Below, one piece after another: positions 1 to 5,562 of a DNA stretch of 7,119 nucleotides (the first letter of the stretch is position 1; every line of letters begins with the position of its first letter). The notes under the pieces are model-generated. The model saw only the letters and a program-made list of their open reading frames with translations. It made no database searches and was not told the DNA's origin. The DNA comes from DAISJD01 sp036821645 (GTDB lineage: Bacteria; Pseudomonadota; Alphaproteobacteria; ATCC43930; CGMCC-115725): contig DAISJD010000147.1 of assembly GCA_036821645.1 (NCBI GenBank), positions 1 through 7,119 on the forward strand, in the 5' to 3' direction. The translations under genes and the position numbers were made by a program.

Positions 1-65
1 CCCCCACAGCACACCCGTCCCCCCTGTGCATGATGGGCCGCACGTCCTTTCAGGAGACTATACCG

Positions 66-407
66 ATGCGTTGCGTAGCCATTCTTTCCCTCGGTCTTTT
101 CGCCCTCGGCGTCATTGGGCTGTCGGTTCCGGCCCGTGCTGATGAAGATGTGTTTACCTTGACGATCAAGGATCACAAATTCACCCCGGAACAACTTGAG
201 ATCCCAGCCGATAAAAAAGTTAAGCTTTTGGTTAAAAACGAAGATACCACGGCCGAGGAATTCGAAAGCAGCGACTTGCGTCGTGAAAAAGTCGTGCCGG
301 GCGGCAAAGAAGCCACCATCTATATCGGGCCGCTCAGTGCTGGAACCTATAAATTCATCGGCGAATACCATGAAGCTACGGCCCATGGTCAAATCATCGT
401 CAAGTAA
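66..407 (+). CDS. Secreted cupredoxin-like protein (EfeO/P19 type)
   Basis: This is a 113-residue exported protein. A signal peptide is visible: a short start, a hydrophobic stretch LSLGLFALGVIGLSV, then an ARA cleavage site at about residue 25, leaving a mature domain of about 88 residues. The mature part is a single cupredoxin beta-sandwich of the kind found in iron-uptake proteins (EfeO N-terminal domain, P19-like partners of Ftr1/EfeU permeases). Diagnostic stretches are KDHKFTPEQLEIPA, EEFESSDLRREKVVPGG, IYIGPLSAGTYKFIGEYH and the final GQIIVK. The mature protein has no cysteine, and the usual first histidine position reads Glu (EFES), so a type-1 copper centre is unlikely. The start at 66 is chosen because AGGAG (52-56) lies 9 nt upstream and the signal peptide begins here; an in-frame ATG at 30 would add 12 residues before it. 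The family suggests periplasmic iron or metal handling. Any partner permease would lie left of the window. Confidence 0.85.
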   Translation: MRCVAILSLGLFALGVIGLSVPARADEDVFTLTIKDHKFTPEQLEIPADKKVKLLVKNEDTTAEEFESSDLRREKVVPGGKEATIYIGPLSAGTYKFIGEYHEATAHGQIIVK

Positions 408-423
408 GACCTGACCCAAAACG

Positions 424-456
424 AAACAGCCCGGCTATCGTGTGGCCGGGCTGTTT
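424..456. terminator. Bidirectional intrinsic terminator
   Basis: A perfect 12-bp stem (AAACAGCCCGGC at 424-435 with GCCGGGCTGTTT at 445-456) has a 9-nt loop and ends in a T-run on the plus strand. The opposite strand also has a T-rich tail (TTTCGTTTTGG). It lies between the convergent cupredoxin and RAM-domain genes and can end transcripts from both sides. Confidence 0.9.
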
Positions 457-482
457 TCATGACGGGATGCTACCATCGACGA

Positions 483-740
483 TCAATGGGATTTATCTTC
501 GCTGAACGCCTTATAGGCGATGATCGTGAACGTGTCCTTGACCCCGTTCAGGCGTTGTATCTGTTCGGTGACGAAACGCCCGATATCGATCTCATCATCG
601 AGATAGCATTTGATCATCAAATCCCACTGACCCGAGGTGGAATAGATTTCTGAAATCTGTTCCACCCGTTCAAGGGCCGTGTCGGCGACGAGATAGGATT
701 GGCCCATCTCGCACTTGACGTTGATGAAAATCGTTTTCAT
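483..740 (-). CDS. Stand-alone Lrp/AsnC ligand-binding (RAM) domain protein
   Basis: This 85-residue protein consists only of the C-terminal effector-binding domain of Lrp/AsnC regulators and has no helix-turn-helix. The family pattern is visible: an initial beta strand MKTIFINVKCEMG, an alpha helix ending VEQISEIYSTSGQWDLMIKCYLDD, and a last strand VKDTFTIIAYKAF. Such single-domain proteins form dimers or higher oligomers and bind small molecules, often amino acids, possibly modulating full-length Lrp paralogues; which ligand applies here is not visible. The start at 740 is chosen because GGAGG (748-752) sits 7 nt upstream; a TTG six bases earlier would be too close to it. The gene begins 13 nt after the helicase stop, with its ribosome binding site just past that stop, so the two are probably cotranscribed. 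It ends near the shared terminator at 424-456. Confidence 0.85.
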   Translation of the reverse strand: MKTIFINVKCEMGQSYLVADTALERVEQISEIYSTSGQWDLMIKCYLDDEIDIGRFVTEQIQRLNGVKDTFTIIAYKAFSEDKSH

Positions 741-753
741 CCCCAAACCTCCG

Positions 754-2349
754 CTACGAACGCCGGGCCATGCGGGTCGGACGGGTCAGAAAGGCGGGGG
801 TATGATCCCCAAACCCGATCACCCGTTCATCATCGTCATCCTCGTCGCGCCGCCGCATGAAGGGGCGCGGTGCTTCGGGAAACGGGGCGGCCGGGGCCTG
901 ACCTTGATAGCCCATGCGGATCGGTTCTTCGCGCGGCAGATCGCGCCCATGGCCGTAATCACGATGACCGCGTGTCTTGCGCCCGCCCTGACGGTCGGCG
1001 CGATCACGCTCGCCCGCCGGTCTTTGGGCCCGTTCGGGCCGGATCGGGCCGAACGCCATCGGCGGCAAATCCGGCTGCGGCTGATGGGCCGGATCGACCA
1101 GAACGGGCAAGGGTTGGGGCAAGGCCGGGGCGGCAACGGGACGGGCCGCCGGTTCCGGACGGGCACGGCCCCGCGTGCGCCCGCGCCCGCGACCGCGCAC
1201 GGCATCGGGCTCGGGCTCGGGATGTTCGAAACCCTCGAGACTCATCAACGGAATCTCCTGACCGATCAATTTTTCGATCGCGACGAGGGCCTTGCCCTCG
1301 TCGGGCATGACGAAGGTAAAGGCACGGCCGAGATTGCCCGCGCGGCCCGTGCGGCCGATGCGATGAACATAATCTTCGGCATGAATCGGGACATCGAAAT
1401 TGAAGACGTGGGACAGACCCTGAATATCGATCCCGCGCGCCGCCACATCGGACGCCACCAACAGGCGCGCCTCGTTGTTGCGGAATTTTTCCAAGGTTTC
1501 CGTCCGTTTCGACTGCATCATGTCGCCGTGCAGAGAGACGACATCGAATCCATGGCGCTGCAAGGATTTATAGAGGATATCCACATCGCGCTTGCGATTG
1601 CAGAAGATGATCGCGTTCTTGACGTCTTCACTCTGTAACAAGTGGCGCAACGCCCGGCGCTTTTCTTCCATGTGCAGGCGGATCGTATGCTGTGCCACCG
1701 TCACCGCGGTCGAGGCGGGCGGGGCGACCGTGATCTCTTTCGGATTGGTCAGGAACGCATCGGCCAATCGCCGGATTTCCGGCGGCATGGTGGCAGAAAA
1801 GAACAGGGTCTGACGGCTTGACGGCAAGAGGCCGACGATCCGTTCGATATCCGGGATGAACCCCATATCGAGCATCCGGTCCGCCTCGTCGATCACCAGG
1901 ATCTTGATATCGGACAACAGGATCTTGCCGCGTTCGAACAGATCGATCAACCGGCCCGGCGTCGCGATCAGGACATGCACGCCGCGATCCAGCTTGCGTT
2001 CCTGCTCGGCCATGCTTTCGCCGCCGATCACGAGGGCCATGGTGAGTTTATGGTTTTTACCGTAAAGCTCGAACGCGGCGGCGACTTGGGCCGCAAGTTC
2101 GCGCGTGGGTTCGAGGATCAAGGTGCGCGGCATCCGCGCCCGCGCCCGGCCATTGGCCAGGATATCGATCATCGGCAGGGTGAAGGACGCCGTCTTGCCG
2201 GTGCCGGTCTGGGCACAGCCCAAAACGTCGCGTCCTTGCAGAACATGCGGAATCGCCTGTTCCTGGATGGGGGTGGGGGTCGTGTAGCCAAGATCGGCGA
2301 CAGATTTCAACAGGTCGGGCGATAGGCCCAGGTCGGCAAAGTCGGTCAA
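754..2349 (-). CDS. rhlE: DEAD-box ATP-dependent RNA helicase, RhlE-like
   Basis: This is an ATP-dependent RNA-unwinding enzyme of about 531 residues that would act on structured RNA in ribosome assembly, RNA decay or cold adaptation. All core motifs are present: Q motif (FADLGLS...GYTTPTPIQEQAIP, residues 4-34), Walker A AQTGTGKT (46-53), PTRELAAQ (81-88), TPGR (130-133), DEAD (154-157), SAT (185-187), IIFCNRK (247-253), SDVAARGID (300-308) and HRIGRTGR (329-336). From about residue 378 comes a low-complexity tail rich in Arg, Gly and Pro with RGRGRGR-like runs, typical of RNA-binding extensions, ending in an acidic patch (RRRDEDDDDE). No ATG fits the start. I prefer TTG at 2349 because family homology begins at LTDFADLGLS; a GTG at 2421 would add 24 unlikely residues. 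The ribosome binding site before 2349 is poor. The gene symbol is a family-level assignment; other DEAD-box subfamilies are possible. It heads a unit with the RAM-domain gene. Confidence 0.93.
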   Translation of the reverse strand: MTDFADLGLSPDLLKSVADLGYTTPTPIQEQAIPHVLQGRDVLGCAQTGTGKTASFTLPMIDILANGRARARMPRTLILEPTRELAAQVAAAFELYGKNHKLTMALVIGGESMAEQERKLDRGVHVLIATPGRLIDLFERGKILLSDIKILVIDEADRMLDMGFIPDIERIVGLLPSSRQTLFFSATMPPEIRRLADAFLTNPKEITVAPPASTAVTVAQHTIRLHMEEKRRALRHLLQSEDVKNAIIFCNRKRDVDILYKSLQRHGFDVVSLHGDMMQSKRTETLEKFRNNEARLLVASDVAARGIDIQGLSHVFNFDVPIHAEDYVHRIGRTGRAGNLGRAFTFVMPDEGKALVAIEKLIGQEIPLMSLEGFEHPEPEPDAVRGRGRGRTRGRARPEPAARPVAAPALPQPLPVLVDPAHQPQPDLPPMAFGPIRPERAQRPAGERDRADRQGGRKTRGHRDYGHGRDLPREEPIRMGYQGQAPAAPFPEAPRPFMRRRDEDDDDERVIGFGDHTPAFLTRPTRMARRS

Positions 2350-2418
2350 GGGGGTTCCCGTTCCGAAAGAACAGCAGGGGTGAAAAAAACGATCATCCGG
2401 CCTTCGACGCAGCGCCGC

Positions 2419-2440
2419 CACCGATCGCGAACCATCGGTG
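2419..2440 (-). promoter_or_regulatory. Hairpin in the presumed rhlE 5' leader
   Basis: A perfect 7-bp inverted repeat (CACCGAT at 2419-2425, ATCGGTG at 2434-2440, 8-nt loop) lies about 70 nt before the preferred helicase start. A run of seven T on the minus strand follows at 2389-2383. It may be a leader RNA structure, but the stem and T-run are too far apart to form a classical terminator. Low certainty. Confidence 0.3.
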
Positions 2441-2467
2441 CAACTGGGCCATGCCAGGATCGTTCTT

Positions 2468-2496
2468 TAAGTGAGCCTGAATCCAGGCAATGTCAA
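2468..2496 (-). promoter_or_regulatory. Possible rhlE promoter with a small dyad
   Basis: On the minus strand a perfect -35-like TTGACA occupies 2496-2491. No convincing -10 box follows at the right distance; the best candidates are CACTTA and ACTTAA around 2467-2473. A short dyad, GCCTG-AATC-CAGGC (2475-2488), falls in the would-be spacer and could be an operator. The rest of the divergent region 2350-2620 shows no further clear element, and I could not identify the plus-strand promoter of the hydrolase. Confidence 0.25.
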
Positions 2497-2620
2497 AGCT
2501 TCTCTATCATAAAGCCGTCACGACTGCCATGCGATCCATGTTTTAGACTTGGCAACCTCAATGACATGGTCCAGTGATCCTGTCAAATACCGTTCGCACC
2601 ATCTGGCGTTTGGAGGTTTC

Positions 2621-3334
2621 ATGGCGCACGTTCTTTCCCCATCGGCCGAACCGTTGGTGTTGATCCCCGGCCTTCTGTGCGACGCCGATCTGTGGCAGTA
2701 TCAGGTAAGCGCCCTTGGCGATATCATGACCCCGATCATCCCGGATCTGACCGAGGACGACACGATCGCGGGCATGGCGCGGCGCATCTTGGCGGCGGCC
2801 CCCGACCGCTTTGCCCTGGCCGGTTTGTCCATGGGGGGCTATGTCGCCCAGGAAATCATGCGCACGGCCCCCGAACGGGTCACCCGGTTCGCGCTCATCG
2901 ATACGTCGGCCCGCGCCGACAGTCCAGAGACCCGTGCCCGCCGCCACGGTCTCATCCGGCTTGCCGGGATGGGGCGCTTTCAAGGGGTGACGGAACGGCT
3001 TTTGCCGTTGTTGATCCACGAACGGCATTTGGGCGGCCCGATCGCGGCCACCGTGATGGCGATGGCCAAACGCATCGGCCGCGACGCCTATATTCGCCAG
3101 CAAACCGCCATTTTGGGCCGGATCGACGGGCGGGACGCCTTGGCCCGCATCCGGGTGCCGTCGATCGTGATCTGCGGGGCCGACGATGCCATCACCCCGC
3201 CCGACCATGCCCAGGAAATGGCGGCCCTCATCCCCGATGCCGACCTGCACCTCATCCCCGATTGCGGCCACCTTGCCCCGCTTGAAGAACCGGCTCAGAC
3301 CAACCGGATTTTGCGCGACTGGCTCGTGGAGTGA
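2621..3334 (+). CDS. Alpha/beta-fold hydrolase
   Basis: This is a 237-residue single-domain cytoplasmic alpha/beta hydrolase. The oxyanion-loop region is LIPGLLCDADLW (residues 14-25). The nucleophile elbow is GLSMGG with Ser70. The acid is probably Asp189 in VICGADDAITPP, and the base is His217 in PDCGHLAPLEEP, so the catalytic triad looks intact. Proteins of this type (close to the BioH/MhpC-like and 3-oxoadipate enol-lactonase-like groups) hydrolyse esters or related C-O/C-N bonds; the substrate cannot be read from the sequence. The start at 2621 is supported by TGGAGGT four bases upstream and by the family N-terminus; an in-frame ATG at 2549 would add 24 residues that do not resemble the family. 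It is transcribed divergently from the helicase and converges on the methyltransferase with only 46 bp between the two stops. A methyl-ester-forming enzyme next to an esterase-like protein is suggestive, but opposite orientation argues against one operon. Confidence 0.9.
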   Translation: MAHVLSPSAEPLVLIPGLLCDADLWQYQVSALGDIMTPIIPDLTEDDTIAGMARRILAAAPDRFALAGLSMGGYVAQEIMRTAPERVTRFALIDTSARADSPETRARRHGLIRLAGMGRFQGVTERLLPLLIHERHLGGPIAATVMAMAKRIGRDAYIRQQTAILGRIDGRDALARIRVPSIVICGADDAITPPDHAQEMAALIPDADLHLIPDCGHLAPLEEPAQTNRILRDWLVE

Positions 3335-3341
3335 CTGCGGG

Positions 3342-3376
3342 CCGCCCCTTGGATACCCGCCCCTTGGATACCCGCC
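3342..3376. repeat. 15-bp direct tandem repeat between convergent genes
   Basis: Two perfect copies of a 15-bp unit beginning CCGCCCCTTGG (3342-3356 and 3357-3371) are followed by a partial third CCGCC (3372-3376). It fills most of the 46-bp gap between the hydrolase and methyltransferase stops. No hairpin terminator is visible in this gap. Confidence 0.85.
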
Positions 3377-3380
3377 TAGA

Positions 3381-4460
3381 TCACGCGATTTTGGTGGCGA
3401 TCGCCAGGGTGATTTCCAACACGAACGGCTGCGGGTCGGCCGCCACGCGATCCGCGATCCGGGCAAAGATCCGATCGGCCAGGGCCACTCCCAGGGCCGC
3501 CGTGACGCTCGGCCCGGAAAAGGCCCGCATGGTCGCGGCCCAGGACCGGCCGAATTGTCCGGCATCGCCCGTGACCTGAAACGCGGGCCAAAACGGATCG
3601 GGCACCTCCATCGGTTCGATATGGTCGAGCCTGAGACGCCGGGCGATCGCGGGGTCCGCAAACGGGGCCCGGGCCTCGGCCAGACTGCGCGGATAGACCG
3701 GAATCTCGACCCGACGCACATCTTCGGCACAGGCCTCACCCGCCGCGACGAGATCCTGCATCGCTTGGTGCAAGAGATCGAGACCCCGCTCGAACGACCG
3801 CCCCTCGCCATACCGGCCCCAGATACTGACCACCAATTTGCCGCCCCGGCGCAACTCCACCGCCCGGCACGATAAGAACTGCACCCAATCCCGCGCCGCC
3901 TGATCTGCGACATCCGCCCGAATGGCGGGCACGGGGCTGAGATAGGCATAGGGATGATGGAGCGTGTGATCTTGGGAGAGATCTTGGGTATGATCGGGCG
4001 GTGCCACCGGGCGGCTCAACCAATTGACGGCTGCCGAACTCCACCCCAAATGGATCAGATCCGGCGGCAGGATGACCCCGTAGAAACTGCGCCCGACCGC
4101 CGCCACACTGATGCCGTCCGCCCCCGCAAGATAGCTTGCCGGATCGTGGGACAGGGTATCGAACAGGGTGGTGAAATCATTGGTCGGCAAATCGGTGTGA
4201 AACACCAACGCCGCCCGATCGTCCCCCGCCCGGCGGCGCAGGGAGTCGACCGCCGTGCGCATGGGGGCCAAGGAATTGCGCCCCTGAGACGCGCCGTAAT
4301 CGGCGATCGTCAGGATCTCATCGCCAACCGGAATATCCGCAACCGCCTTCTTCAGCATCCCATCCAAATAGGCGGCAATACTGGCCTGAAGGGCCGAGTT
4401 TTTGTTATAATAGCCCCCGCCTTCCATGGCGTGCGGCATCGTCGACGCTTGTTTATCCAT
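3381..4460 (-). CDS. SABATH-type SAM-dependent carboxyl methyltransferase
   Basis: This 359-residue protein matches the SABATH family (salicylate/benzoate/jasmonate/theobromine methyltransferases), which transfer methyl from S-adenosylmethionine to a carboxyl group or ring nitrogen of small metabolites. Family landmarks in order are YYNKNSALQ (17-25, SAM and substrate contact), IADYGASQGRNSL (52-64, the SAM-binding loop usually IADLGCSSGPN), TDLPTNDF (89-96), SFYGVILPP (125-133), SSAAVNWLSR (141-150) and DWVQFLSCRAVELRRGGKLVVSIWGR (191-216). Length is normal for the family. The start at 4460 is supported by GGAGG (4467-4471) six bases upstream and by the family-like MEGGGYYNKN at residues 12-21. 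A 4-residue repeat (HTQD LSQD HT, around 158-166) comes from a 12-nt tandem duplication in a usually variable loop. The substrate is unknown. SABATH enzymes are best known from plants but occur sporadically in bacteria, so horizontal acquisition is possible; codon use does not differ obviously from neighbours. Confidence 0.88.
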   Translation of the reverse strand: MDKQASTMPHAMEGGGYYNKNSALQASIAAYLDGMLKKAVADIPVGDEILTIADYGASQGRNSLAPMRTAVDSLRRRAGDDRAALVFHTDLPTNDFTTLFDTLSHDPASYLAGADGISVAAVGRSFYGVILPPDLIHLGWSSAAVNWLSRPVAPPDHTQDLSQDHTLHHPYAYLSPVPAIRADVADQAARDWVQFLSCRAVELRRGGKLVVSIWGRYGEGRSFERGLDLLHQAMQDLVAAGEACAEDVRRVEIPVYPRSLAEARAPFADPAIARRLRLDHIEPMEVPDPFWPAFQVTGDAGQFGRSWAATMRAFSGPSVTAALGVALADRIFARIADRVAADPQPFVLEITLAIATKIA

Positions 4461-4532
4461 CACCTGCCTCCCCCCAAGGGCCGCCCCGGCGTATGATCCC
4501 AGGGTCGCACCGATCTTCGAACGCGAATAAGA

Positions 4533-4538
4533 TATACT
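4533..4538 (+). promoter_or_regulatory. -10-like element for the candidate tracrRNA
   Basis: TATACT matches five of six bases of the sigma-70 -10 consensus and would place a start near 4545, about 18 nt before the anti-repeat. No good -35 is seen at 16-18 bp spacing, so this is weak. The same AT-rich patch has overlapping CGAT dyads (ATCGA-AAA-TCGAT at 4544-4556; CGAT-ATT-ATCG at 4553-4563) that could be operator sites for either this transcript or the divergent methyltransferase. Confidence 0.3.
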
Positions 4539-4544
4539 AAAACA

Positions 4545-4695
4545 TCGAAAATCGATATTATCGTCTCGATCAGGACAAGCGGGGTACACCGAGGCCCCTG
4601 ATAGAAAGCCTCTTCAAACAATATGATAGCATGTTTTCACTGCAAAAAATCCGCTGCAATCCGATGCCAAAATTCGAAAAAACCGGCATTTTTTT
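4545..4695 (+). ncRNA. Candidate tracrRNA with anti-repeat
   Basis: Positions 4563-4590 align to the reverse complement of the CRISPR repeat in blocks: GTCTCgATC (4563-4571, 8 of 9 matching), AAGCG (4577-4581), GGGTAC (4582-4587) and ACC (4588-4590). The order and polarity are those of the repeat, and the gaps fall as bulges of 2-3 nt plus one internal loop. The single difference in the first block (A to G) keeps a G-U pair if both RNAs come from the plus strand but gives an A-C mismatch on the minus strand, which favours plus-strand transcription. Downstream is a hairpin GAGGC (4591-4595) with GCCTC (4608-4612), AT-rich linker, and a terminator at 4663-4695. Ends are inferred. Alternatives are a decayed, inverted repeat copy or a CRISPR-derived regulatory RNA. 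In a plain type II reading, the pairing next to the spacer (GGU:ACC, then a bulge) is shorter than usual; the longest block pairs with the repeat's other end, as in tracr-dependent type V. Confidence 0.45.
4663..4695 (+). terminator. Intrinsic terminator before the array (plus strand)
   Basis: GATGCC (4663-4668) pairs with GGCATT (4685-4690, the outermost pair being G-U) around a 16-nt loop and runs straight into seven T (4689-4695). This could end the candidate tracrRNA 51 bp before the first repeat. The long loop and 6-bp stem make it modest in strength. Confidence 0.45.
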
Positions 4696-4708
4696 CATAA
4701 AAAATCGG
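4677..4708 (-). terminator. Leftward hairpin with T-run in the leader
   Basis: On the minus strand CCG+ATTTTTT (4708-4699) pairs with AAAAAAT (4694-4688) and CGG (4685-4683), with a 4-nt loop and a 2-nt GC bulge, and is followed at once by six T (4682-4677). It overlaps the plus-strand terminator. It would stop leftward transcripts from the array before the methyltransferase gene. The stem is mostly A-T. Confidence 0.4.
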
Positions 4709-4746
4709 CTCATTATTCTGCTTGCACAAGGCGTTATTATGAGTTA
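4696..4746 (+). other. AT-rich CRISPR leader
   Basis: An AT-rich stretch directly precedes the first repeat, at the end opposite to the degenerate repeat, which is where a leader with integration and promoter signals is expected. It belongs to an AT-rich island from about 4525 to 4746 in an otherwise GC-rich window. I see TTGCAC at 4722-4727 but no matching -10 box, so no promoter is called. Confidence 0.5.
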
Positions 4747-5442
4747 GGTACTGTACCCACCGCTTTGAGGGCGGATTGAGACTAACGGCGACTGCCACAC
4801 CAGCGAGCAATCGGTACTGTACCCACCGCTTTGAGGGCGGATTGAGACATCTTTGCAATCAAGCTATCCAAGTCTGCCGGTACTGTACCCACCGCTTTGA
4901 GGGCGGATTGAGACAGGCCGGATGCAAGCGGATAGCGTCGTTAGGGTACTGTACCCACCGCTTTGAGGGCGGATTGAGACCACGGGCCTCGCCGAAACGG
5001 TCCACCACGGGGTACTGTACCCACCGCTTTGAGGGCGGATTGAGACGAGTATCTTCATGATTTCAACGTCTTCACAGGTACTGTACCCACCGCTTTGAGG
5101 GCGGATTGAGACAAGCATCTTGCCCAGCAGGGTTTGCCGTCAGGTACTGTACCCACCGCTTTGAGGGCGGATTGAGACGCAAACTGCTTGCGAGCGGCGC
5201 TGTGCGCGGGTACTGTACCCACCGCTTTGAGGGCGGATTGAGACTATAGTTACAGGATAATAAGTAAAAAATACGGTACTGTACCCACCGCTTTGAGGGC
5301 GGATTGAGACCCGCCGTATTACATCCTCACGTATTGCGTTGGTACTGTACCCACCGCTTTGAGGGCGGATTGAGACGCCAAGTCTGCCAACCAGCTTAAG
5401 AAATTCGGTACTGTACCCACCGCTTTGAGAGCGGATTGAAAA
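4747..5442 (+). CRISPR. CRISPR array, 11 repeats of 36 bp and 10 spacers of 30 bp
   Basis: Repeats start at 4747, 4813, 4879, 4945, 5011, 5077, 5143, 5209, 5275, 5341 and 5407, an exact 66-bp period. Repeats 1-10 are identical; each starts GGTACTGTACC and ends GGATTGAGAC. All ten spacers are exactly 30 bp and all differ. The repeat has two internal dyads: GGTAC-T-GTACC at its left end and CCGC-(7 nt)-GCGG in the middle, followed by an 8-nt ATTGAGAC tail. The last repeat carries three changes, so the right end is the old, leader-distal end. A uniform 36/30 layout is usual for type II (and some type VI) arrays, while the ATTGAGAC end recalls type I/III repeats processed by Cas6; the adjacent anti-repeat favours a tracrRNA-dependent system. 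No cas1, cas2, cas9, cas12, cas13 or cas6 gene occurs in the 4.7 kb to the left or 1.7 kb to the right. Array identity is certain; type and strand of transcription are not. Confidence 0.98.
5407..5442 (+). repeat. Degenerate terminal CRISPR repeat
   Basis: This eleventh repeat differs from the other ten at 5430 (G to A), 5440 (G to A) and 5442 (C to A), so its end reads GGATTGAAAA. The change at 5430 is in the loop of the central CCGC/GCGG hairpin and leaves the stem intact; the other two alter the 8-nt tail. It marks the leader-distal end of the array. Confidence 0.93.
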
Positions 5443-5562
5443 CGGGGGCGGTTTTGGTTTGGTTTCTTGCCAGGGTCCAAGCCGCCTCAATAAAACCGAT
5501 TGGATCGCGGCTACGGCCTCGGTCAGCGTAGGTGCGTGCACCCGTGTCGTCCGCGATCTTGC

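Noticed and set aside
715..1638. 307-codon open frame on the plus strand
   Set aside because: It lies opposite the DEAD-box helicase, whose motifs are unmistakable. The frame has no recognisable domain.
2536..2569. CCATGT ... ACATGG inverted repeat in the divergent region
   Set aside because: Only 6 bp arms 22 nt apart; too likely by chance to call an operator.
2558..3949. 463-codon open frame on the minus strand
   Set aside because: It runs antisense to the whole hydrolase gene and overlaps the methyltransferase in another frame. Both of those have clear family motifs; this is a GC-rich shadow frame.
4776..5060. Repetitive peptide frames across the array (YCTHRFEGGLR on plus, VSIRPQSGGYST on minus)
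   Set aside because: The 66-bp repeat-spacer period is a multiple of three, so open frames with a repeating peptide arise automatically. They are not proteins.
4747..5442. Firm assignment of the array to type I or III from the ATTGAGAC repeat end
   Set aside because: The end is suggestive, but all spacers are exactly 30 bp and an anti-repeat lies next door, neither of which fits those types well. No cas6 is present.
4747..5442. Firm assignment to type VI (Cas13)
   Set aside because: The short CCGC/GCGG hairpin with an 8-nt tail and 30-bp spacers would fit, but type VI needs no tracrRNA and no HEPN effector gene is in the window.
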